NCBI GenBank assembly: GCA_039105265.1
Contig: JAPFFF010000348.1
Coordinates: 1-25,344 of the forward strand
Direction: 5' to 3'
DNA: 25,344 nucleotides
DNA from: Tritrichomonas musculus
Taxonomy: Eukaryota; Parabasalia; Tritrichomonadida; Tritrichomonadidae
Shown: positions 18,714 to 25,344 of the stretch, piece after piece
Layout: the number at the start of each line of letters is the position of its first letter
How positions within the stretch are numbered: position 1 is the first letter of the stretch
Made by a program: the position numbers and the translations under genes
The notes under the pieces: generated by a model
Databases searched by the model: none
Told to the model about the DNA's origin: nothing
What the model saw: the letters and a program-made list of their open reading frames with translations, nothing else

Positions 18714-20024
18714 TTAAGGCGTGTATTCAATGATGTTTAATACTCCATCTCTTTCTATATCAAACTTTGGAAGTTGATTGTATGCTGTTTCTGGAGTAGT
18801 TTCATCTTCAAAATAATTTTTTAAAGCTGAATGAAACAAAATATTGTTATAAATAAATACTATGATGGGGATATCTTTATAATCTTTCAATTTTTCTATT
18901 ATCGGCCACCACCTTTCAATTTTTGCGTTTTCTTCAGGATTTCTTGGACGAATTTTATAATGAAAAATTTTGCTTTTTTTAAGTTCTTCTTCAAAATCGT
19001 TACCAGTAAATTCTTTACCGTTATCGGTTGTTATTTCAAAGGGATATTCATTTTCTTTGAAATTTGAGAGGCAATTATTCAAAGCTTGAGCAGCAAATTC
19101 CATTGTTTTATATTCACCAATTTCAAAATAAATTATTTTTCTTGAATAATCATCAATAAAAGCTATCAAATAATGAACTTTTTCAAAGTAAGGTGGTTTG
19201 TCCTTCAAAAAGTGGATATCACAATGCCACAAATAATTAACCCTTGTTGCATGATATCTTGAGTCATGTACAATTTCTTTTTTTTCTTTTTGTTTTGGTG
19301 GATATAAAATATTATGTATTTTTCTAGAATGCCATTCTGAAATATTTAATATGTTTCCAATACCCTTATATCCACCTTCCCATGAATTGTGAATCTCTGA
19401 AAATTTCTGAATGAGTTCATCTGAAATATTGAGAGGTTTTCGACCACATTTCAAATTTCCTAAATCAATATTATAATTATTTTTAAGAAAATTGAGTAAA
19501 GTGGTTCGTTTACATTTAAAATATTTAAAAATTGATTTTAAAGAAATTGAATTGTCTTTAATTGAATCAACCAATTTATTTATTTCTGAAGCGTCCAACT
19601 GATATATATCAAATTTTGAATTAAGTATTTTTGAAAGATAAAAAAAATCTTTGTCTATTCCGGTCAATTTTTCGCAATTCTGAATTATTTTTTGATGATT
19701 GCTCAAACAATTCATTGAAATTTCTTTATTCATTATTTCATAAAGCATATCAAACATTTGAATAGTTAAAGATTTATCACCATAAACTTGACAAGTATTT
19801 TGATAAATTAAATTGAAATCCTTTGTAAAATCGTCTATATTAAAATATTTATTATCACTTATTTTATTTTTGATTATTTCAAAGCACATTGGAGTTTTTA
19901 CGATTGAATAATAATTTTTTTCTTGTTTTTCATCTGGTAATTTTTCGAAATACAGCGAAATTGGTTTTTGGGCTATTTTTTCCATAATTTGATTGAGCTG
20001 TGATTTTAAAATCTCTTGCGACAT
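18714..20024 (-). CDS. bromodomain-containing retroviral-type integrase of the outer element
   Basis: This is a 436-aa recombinase. Residues about 15-102 read as a bromodomain: PISLYF, NYYSIVKTPM, I..KI....Y....DF..D..LIYQN, then a final helix; its acetyl-lysine pocket looks non-canonical. Residues 155-240 hold helix-turn-helix-like segments (SLKSIFKYFKCKRTTLLNFL; GYKGIGNILNISEWHSRKI). The integrase core (rve) covers about 255-385 with the triad Asp269 (WHCDIH), Asp334 (TTDNGKEF) and Glu370 (NAKIERWW), spaced D-35-E as in retroviral integrases. A short tail follows; no chromodomain is seen. The role is cutting and joining of the outer element, perhaps guided to chromatin by the bromodomain. 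It is the only recognisable gene of that element and reads open throughout. No close Inr lies before the ATG. Confidence 0.88.
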   Translation of the reverse strand: MSQEILKSQLNQIMEKIAQKPISLYFEKLPDEKQEKNYYSIVKTPMCFEIIKNKISDNKYFNIDDFTKDFNLIYQNTCQVYGDKSLTIQMFDMLYEIMNKEISMNCLSNHQKIIQNCEKLTGIDKDFFYLSKILNSKFDIYQLDASEINKLVDSIKDNSISLKSIFKYFKCKRTTLLNFLKNNYNIDLGNLKCGRKPLNISDELIQKFSEIHNSWEGGYKGIGNILNISEWHSRKIHNILYPPKQKEKKEIVHDSRYHATRVNYLWHCDIHFLKDKPPYFEKVHYLIAFIDDYSRKIIYFEIGEYKTMEFAAQALNNCLSNFKENEYPFEITTDNGKEFTGNDFEEELKKSKIFHYKIRPRNPEENAKIERWWPIIEKLKDYKDIPIIVFIYNNILFHSALKNYFEDETTPETAYNQLPKFDIERDGVLNIIEYTP

Positions 20025-22241
20025 GTAAAAATAATTTTAACGTATTTTATTGAATTTGATTTGAATAGTTTACATACTTTTGAATGGATTCCTATTTTGG
20101 TAATTCAATATTTTTGAATTTTTAGAATAATATAATATAATTGATAATAAAAAACATATTAATTAATAAAGAACATAATTTTATAATTGCAATTAGCTTG
20201 ATAAAAGTTTTTCAAAAGCAAAAACAGACCATAATTTGGCTATTTGGTCTAAATTTAAATAAATTCTCCGATATCTAATACGAAAAACATGAAAAGAAGT
20301 TTATTACTTATATATAAACGATCTTTACTATGCCAAATGTTGCATTAATAAGATTTTTTTTGAATTTCATTGATGAAAAACGATTTAAAAAATATAATTT
20401 CAGTATTTCCACTTATTTTGCAACAGTTATTATACCATAAAACCTTTATATTATATGTATAAAGAGCAGATAGATTGAAATAATAGCGATTACAACTTCG
20501 TTAAACCTGAATAAAGTCCTTAGATTTATTGCTGATGAGATTAAACCAAAAAAGGATCGTTAATTTTTATATTTTCTTGGTTAAGAATACTATTAATCAA
20601 ATAAAATAAAGCAAAAGTTACGAGACCAAACTTATTTTTCATTGAATTCCTAACCTAAACAAAAATTAGCTTACACTTTCTAGTATATCAAATAGAAAAG
20701 AAAGCACTTGACTGAGTTCACTCTGTTATCATTTTCTCATTTCAAAAATTGATATAAAAATAGTATGCATTAAGGTATTTTCTTTTTTCTTTCCTTAAGC
20801 CTGAAAGTAATAATTGATCATGCTGCTAAACGAGACTCGTTATTTGTTCCTAGTAGGTATCATAGCATAGTTAATTGTAACAATCCATATTTAGTTCTGA
20901 TAGATTTATGATGGAGGTTAAAAAAAATTATTGATATTCAAACTACATTTTTCATTTAAATAGATTTGATTACTCCTTATGCTTTCTCAATCATCAGTAG
21001 TTGATAGCCTAAATTGTAAAAATGTATGGAATGCTTTATTTCTCCAGAAAAATACTAAGTTCAACAAATTGTTTTACTGTGATTGTGTTGTGAGCTTAAG
21101 GGAAGATTTTAATGATATGAGTTAATACTTGGTAATTTATTAATTATTTGATTAAAATAAATGCATTTTTAATATTAAAAACTCCCTTATGCTCATAGAA
21201 ATTAGTCAATATCAACCATATATGTAATATAATGAAAACTTTTTTGATATTCCAATACTGTAATAAGCAAGCATAAGTCACAGAAAATCATTCATCAAAA
21301 AGGTGATTCTCAATCTTGGAAAACATATATAATCGGTTGTTTTCATTTGTTTGAGCCTATTTAAAGCTGTGACTCAAAATGAAATTTCGTTCCTAGGAAT
21401 TGAGGTAGGGGAAATCAAGGTTTTCTTATCTTATATTTAATAACTAATTGAATGATAAAAAAAAATCCCATTATTAAACTCAATAAGTATAATAATTTTC
21501 AGCATACTTCTTCAAACTTTTGATAAAAACACAATATAAAAGGTTATAAATAGGTAAACTAGTTGAATAAACTTGAATTGTTCTATTTCACAGAACTGTT
21601 GTTGAGTTTAAAAGACGTTTTTTAAATTATAAATGAATAAATGAAAAAGGATATTATAAATATATAATATTGGTGCTTAATAACAAATTTAACATGGCCT
21701 TGAACATATATATGTACTAATAATTATTGAAATAGAACTAAAAAAGAACAAATTTAGATTTTTAAAATTTGAATATTTTACATCTTTGAAAATTTTTATT
21801 CAAAAAGTTTTTAAAAATAATGAGAATTCATTCAAATAATAAAAAACACTATTTTCATTTTATGATAGAAAAACGACCATCAAACCCGTCTTAACTAAAT
21901 CAGCAAACTCTTTGAACTTAATAAATTCAAAAATATTCGCATTCGAACAATTTTTTTTTATTTTATTATTGCTAGCCTTCAATTTCAGATTATTCAAGCA
22001 AACCACTTTTTAAAACCTTTTATGTTTTATTTTATTATTGCTAGCCTAATTTTATTATTGCTATTAAAAAAACTTAATTATTATTTTCGATTGAAATTCA
22101 AAAAGAAACAAAAATACTTTTATTTGTATTTTTTAGCTTGTTTAACAATATATTAAGATAATTCACTTCAATGTTTAACTCTAATGTACATTATTATAAT
22201 TCATAACTATAGGAAATTTTAGTAAATGAATTCTGATTAAT
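20025..22241. other. 2.2-kb region of the outer element without a long ORF
   Basis: Between the integrase start and the right TIR no frame exceeds about 50 codons. The part from about 20450 to 21450 is less AT-rich and less homopolymeric than the flanks, and it contains several short frames (for example 20979-21125 plus, and 20541-20642 minus). It could be regulatory or a decayed accessory gene. No domain was recognised. Confidence 0.5.
20979..21125 (+). CDS. small candidate ORF (48 aa) in the outer element
   Basis: MLSQSSVVDSLNCKNVWNAL begins the peptide, and a YCDCV cysteine pair lies near its end. TCATTT, an Inr match, occurs 27 nt before the ATG, but such words are frequent here by chance. 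Composition is less biased than surrounding noise. Function is unknown and it may be spurious. Confidence 0.2.
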   Translation: MLSQSSVVDSLNCKNVWNALFLQKNTKFNKLFYCDCVVSLREDFNDMS

Positions 22242-22928
22242 ATTTGCCTCTTTTTTAATAGATTCAAAGGAAATTAATATGCTGGAATAGATTTATTCAA
22301 AGGAATTTATTAGTCGAATCTATTTTTCAAACATTTGTTATTTATTCCAGTATATTTATTTTTTATTGATCAATATTATTGTATTTATTTATTTTTATTT
22401 TCGTATGATGCTAGTCAAATTAATAGATAAATATATTTTTTGTTTATACGATAATTCAATTAAAATTTTTCGAACTTTACTTTTGTGAAGATATAAAAAT
22501 TTTTCAAATTTGGAAAATTTTTCAATTTTTTAATCTAACTAATCCTTGCTCATTTACAACATAATCATCAATAACAAAGCTTTGAAGATAATACGTTATG
22601 AAGTTGATTTTTCAATATCATAGAAAAAATAATCTTGCTTTTTCAATATCATAGAAAAAATAATCTTGCTTTTTGTGTGCATCTGAAATTCTTTCAATTT
22701 GTTTATTTCAAATTTGAATACATTTTAGCGAAAATATAAAATACACTCAAAAAATCTTCCCTCTCAATTATTTTCTATGCTTTTTTTCTATATATGTTTT
22801 ACTAAATGCTATATTTCGTTTTTGTTGGTTTTATATAACGCATTTTTAACATTTTAAAATTTTTATATTTTTTATTCATTCAATTTTTGGCCTCTCAAAA
22901 AGCTGGGGCTTCATTTTCTCTTGGAATA
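22242..22928 (-). repeat. outer element right TIR (687 bp)
   Basis: It is the reverse complement of 12689-13375, including the 31-bp tandem doublet, and ends in CTTGGAATA. Equal length and apparent identity with the left arm indicate a young element. Confidence 0.95.
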
Positions 22929-22944
22929 TTTATGTCTCTACCTT
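22929..22944 (+). repeat. 16-bp flanking direct repeat, right copy
   Basis: tttatgtctctacctt directly follows the right TIR and equals 12673-12688. It marks the insertion point of the outer element. Confidence 0.8.
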
Positions 22945-22963
22945 AATGTACTTTTTCCATTAA

Positions 22964-23247
22964 ATATGCAATATGATTATGAAAAAAATTATATTATTTT
23001 CAAAAAAACCATTTCGAAAAAACCGATAGTAAAATTATTATTTTAGAAACATCAAAAATACTTAGTGATATACAAGATGAATTAGGGATTGAGTGATTGC
23101 CTTTTCCATTTTCCCAAGTAATGCTAAAAAAGCTTTGAATGCTAGAGAGGAAGTATCTGCTAAAAACGTAACCGGCGATTTCTTTGAATGGATTGGATGC
23201 TATGCCCATTTATTAAATATATCTATTGGTAATTTTTTAAAATAAAG
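22964..23247 (+). pseudogene. decayed gene of unknown identity
   Basis: Adjacent plus-strand frames read like real protein, for example KIIILETSKILSDIQDELGI and, in another frame, AKKALNAREEVSAKNVTGDF followed by FEWIGCYAHLLNISIGNFLK. Together they suggest a decayed gene of about 90 residues with around two breaks. I do not recognise the family. It starts 20 bp beyond the outer element's right direct repeat. The 69-residue frame on the opposite strand (23000-23209) is its shadow. Confidence 0.45.
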
Positions 23248-23655
23248 CACTCAGCTATAAGGAGATATCATAGCAATAAATTTTATTTGTGTAATTTTTC
23301 ATACAATTTAATTATTTTATTAAATATTTAATAATAAATTATATAAAAATTATTATTATAAATTATAAGTTTTGCTAAATATTATTAGTTTTACTTTTTT
23401 ATTTGGAGATATTAGTAAAATAGTGAAAATATAAAAATTTCTGATAAAAATATTTCTGATCATATTTGGTTTTCTTTTTGGTAAAAACGATCAAACTATG
23501 GCCAATTTATTCTAGATTGACCTTGCTCTGGATATAATGAAATGCTATGGATATATTGAAAGCAAGTTACATTCATAAAAAAAAAAAAAATCAATTTGAT
23601 AATTAAACAGAGCAAAGACATGATAATTGAAAGATAAAAAAATTTATTGAACTAT
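23248..23655. other. AT-rich spacer, no gene seen
   Basis: A/T runs and a poly-A tract near 23578 are present. There is no ORF or repeat that I can support. Confidence 0.55.
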
Positions 23656-24546
23656 TCAATAATAAAATATATTCTTTTTGAAATCGTCAAAAACTTTGAA
23701 TAAATTATCAAAGATAGAAAGCAGATTTCCAGAACCTACCTCTTTCTTTGAAGCTTGATGCTTTTTGACATGATTAGATTTAACATTTATCTTTGAATAG
23801 TGAATACTAAGAATTTGAGATCCGAAAGTAATCAATTCTTCCATTACAGAAAAGAAACACCAAATAGTAGAACGTTCTCCATCATCAACTGGGAAGAAGA
23901 CCGCTAAAACAGGACCTGATATAAGGAGAAGGATTGATTCGAAATGCATTCCCATTGCAAAAGGAATAATAAACATTGTAATAAAGTGTAAGCCTATGTT
24001 AGGGAACAAATAAGATGCACGAATCATCTTAAAGTTCCAGCGTATATGGTAAACACCAGTTGTAGAGCATGTTTTCCATGAGCTTCTTTCTGCGCAAAGA
24101 CCATCCATTTCACGGTAGCAAGGTTCAAAATATTGCTGTAATGTTTCAGGTGAAACGATAGCTGGTATTATAATTCTAGCAGCCATGAAAATTCCAATCA
24201 AAAAGCTTGCCTTAAAAATAACTGCCCATGTGTGGTCACGACTTTTATCTAAATTTCTGCGATCTAAAGCACTCATAATAAGATTTGTAAATAATGGCTG
24301 CCAGCAAATATGAATGTAGCCAAGTGCTGTAGAGTATGTATTTATTATATTATCGCATTGATCAATAACTAGATACTGAATAAATTGCAAAAGTTCCATG
24401 AAACAAAAATATGCGAAACAAGCTTCAATACGATGACGCCTCCATCTTTCCATGCTACCCCAAATGCCTTTTCCTGTCATTGCCCAGAAAGCTATACCTA
24501 GGCTCGTTATGGAGAACATGAGGCTCATTTCTTTGTTAAAGCACAT
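23656..24546 (-). CDS. multi-pass membrane protein, MCF[NS]-type (DUF5765-like)
   Basis: This is a 296-aa integral membrane protein with about seven hydrophobic segments: roughly 8-24, 42-61, 74-93, 107-130, 180-200, 203-220 and 227-247. A charged Lys/Asn-rich cytosolic-type tail (250-275) and an amphipathic C-terminus follow. The MCFNKEMSL start and the FMELLQFIQYLVIDQC and GYIHICWQPLF motifs recall the MC[FW]S-start membrane family (DUF5765-like) found in bacteria and protists, whose function is unknown. Cys143, 151 and 160 in the long loop could pair. The ATG follows a perfect Inr by 11 nt, so the start is firm, and no signal peptide precedes the first helix. The stop is TGA with TAAA a few bases later. 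The family assignment is from memory of the motif. Confidence 0.8.
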   Translation of the reverse strand: MCFNKEMSLMFSITSLGIAFWAMTGKGIWGSMERWRRHRIEACFAYFCFMELLQFIQYLVIDQCDNIINTYSTALGYIHICWQPLFTNLIMSALDRRNLDKSRDHTWAVIFKASFLIGIFMAARIIIPAIVSPETLQQYFEPCYREMDGLCAERSSWKTCSTTGVYHIRWNFKMIRASYLFPNIGLHFITMFIIPFAMGMHFESILLLISGPVLAVFFPVDDGERSTIWCFFSVMEELITFGSQILSIHYSKINVKSNHVKKHQASKKEVGSGNLLSIFDNLFKVFDDFKKNIFYY

Positions 24547-24553
24547 TTTTTTT

Positions 24554-24559
24554 TAATGA
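24554..24559 (-). promoter_or_regulatory. Inr (TCATTA) of the membrane protein gene
   Basis: TCA+1TTA on the minus strand, with A+1 at 24557, gives an 11-nt leader made mostly of A. It matches the trichomonad TCA+1YW consensus at the typical distance. Confidence 0.7.
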
Positions 24560-25344
24560 AATCATTAAAGTTTCGAATAAATTTAAAATTTTTATATCTT
24601 AATATGGAATGATATAATCAACTTATATATAAATAATAGCTTAAATTCATAATATATATTTTATAATTATTATAATTTAAGAATATATAATACAAAGAAT
24701 AACGATAAAAATATAAAAATAAGTATTATGTTAAATCAAATAATATTTGATCGAATTAAATAAATTATTTCAAGATAACATTGAATTTTTGAATTAGACT
24801 AAAAACAATGAAATAATCAATTCAATTTTCAAACAAACCGTTTTTTAAGCAGATTCGAAAAATCATCTAACTAACGTTTTGATTAAACTTAATAATTGGT
24901 AAACACATATAATATTAAATTCAATTAACAGTAAAAATAGGAAATATCAAATTCATTTTTGTTAATTGAATAATGTTTGAGTTAATTGAGACGACATAAA
25001 AAAATTTTCTTTTGTGATAAAAATTTTTCTCAAAATATAAACTTCAAAGAAAAGTTTTTTATTTAGATAGAAATGGTGAAGTGATGAGATTTTGTAATAT
25101 AAAAACTATTTTTTTTCTTATATTACTCAAAATGCTTTTTTTTAATTTGATTTTTTTTATCAAATCATTTAAGGAGATTCTTTTAAAAATTCAAACTTTA
25201 CTTTATTTGATAAAATGATATAACATACAAATATATCTTTATTATATTCTGATAAATTAAATTATTTAATATTATATTATTAATTAAATATATGATGTTT
25301 TTTATATTTTTTTAATTTTATATTTTATTATGATATTAATAAAG
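24560..25344. other. AT-rich flank, no gene seen
   Basis: This is the upstream region of the membrane protein gene to the window end. There are no ORFs, RNA genes or repeats beyond A/T runs. Confidence 0.55.

Larger units (their letters stand above)
12689..22928. mobile_element. outer TIR element with bromodomain-integrase (10.24 kb including nested insert)
   Basis: It is bounded by 687-bp TIRs starting TATTCCAAGAG and by a 16-bp direct repeat. It carries one recognisable gene, a retroviral-type integrase at 18714-20024 (minus). Without the nested Kolobok-like insert it would be about 5.1 kb. I see no polymerase, packaging ATPase, protease or capsid gene, so a Polinton is not supported. A Ginger-like DNA transposon or an unnamed integrase-bearing family fits better, although a 16-bp duplication fits neither well. 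It looks whole apart from the insertion, which misses the gene. The near-identical TIRs suggest recent arrival or ongoing homogenisation. Confidence 0.85.

Noticed and set aside
12689-22928. Outer element as a Polinton/Maverick
   Set aside because: No polymerase B, packaging ATPase, protease or capsid gene is visible. The ends are TATTCC rather than AG, and the flanking repeat is 16 bp rather than 5-6 bp. A non-autonomous derivative cannot be fully excluded.
23000-23209. 69-residue minus-strand frame
   Set aside because: The opposite strand reads more like real protein; this frame is a shadow of the decayed plus-strand gene.
1-25344. tRNA, rRNA, CRISPR array or prokaryotic operon signals
   Set aside because: No tRNA-like arm pattern, rRNA block, spaced repeats or Shine-Dalgarno-linked gene chain was found. 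Gene signals are those of a eukaryote.

Overview
The window looks like nuclear DNA of a trichomonad (parabasalid) protist, most likely Tritrichomonas or a close relative. The assignment rests on gene-start and gene-end signals. A TCA+1YW initiator (the trichomonad Inr) lies 10 to 29 bases before the ATG of three genes, and a close variant lies before a fourth. The stop codon overlaps a TAAA 3'-end signal in two genes. Introns appear absent, 5' leaders are very short and spacers are extremely AT-rich. The gene content fits: a metacaspase, a GH36 alpha-galactosidase/raffinose-synthase-like enzyme and abundant DNA transposons. The species is inference.

Layout: 1-2460 is AT-rich non-coding DNA with a GC-rich imperfect palindrome near the left edge. 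A metacaspase gene lies at 2487-3467 (+) and a GH36 glycosidase gene at 4457-6493 (-). From 6,600 to 12,680 there is a transposon graveyard: a short strong hairpin, a truncated and a complete copy of a hAT-like MITE family, a 1.38-kb non-autonomous hAT-like element with perfect 8-bp target duplication, a small unassigned ORF, a foldback, and remnants of a Tc1/mariner and an IS5/Harbinger-like transposase.

12689-22928 is one large, apparently recent composite. The outer element has 687-bp terminal inverted repeats that read as essentially identical, a 16-bp flanking direct repeat (tttatgtctctacctt), and an integrase gene on the minus strand with the order bromodomain, HTH region, retroviral-type DDE core. 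Nested in its non-coding part is a 5.14-kb Kolobok-like DNA transposon (13494-18631). That element has a 19-bp TIR and TTAA target sites, and its transposase ends in a Lys-rich linker plus a linker-histone-like (H15) winged helix. Two unrelated recombinases in one nest have thus each acquired a chromatin-type domain; this is the most interesting feature of the window.

To the right, a decayed unknown gene (about 22964-23247) precedes a host gene for a multi-pass membrane protein (23656-24546, minus) that begins MCFN and resembles the DUF5765-type MC[FW]S membrane family. 24560-25344 is AT-rich spacer. The host genes are unrelated single transcription units, not an operon. The window is a gene-poor, repeat-rich interval in which mobile elements dominate.
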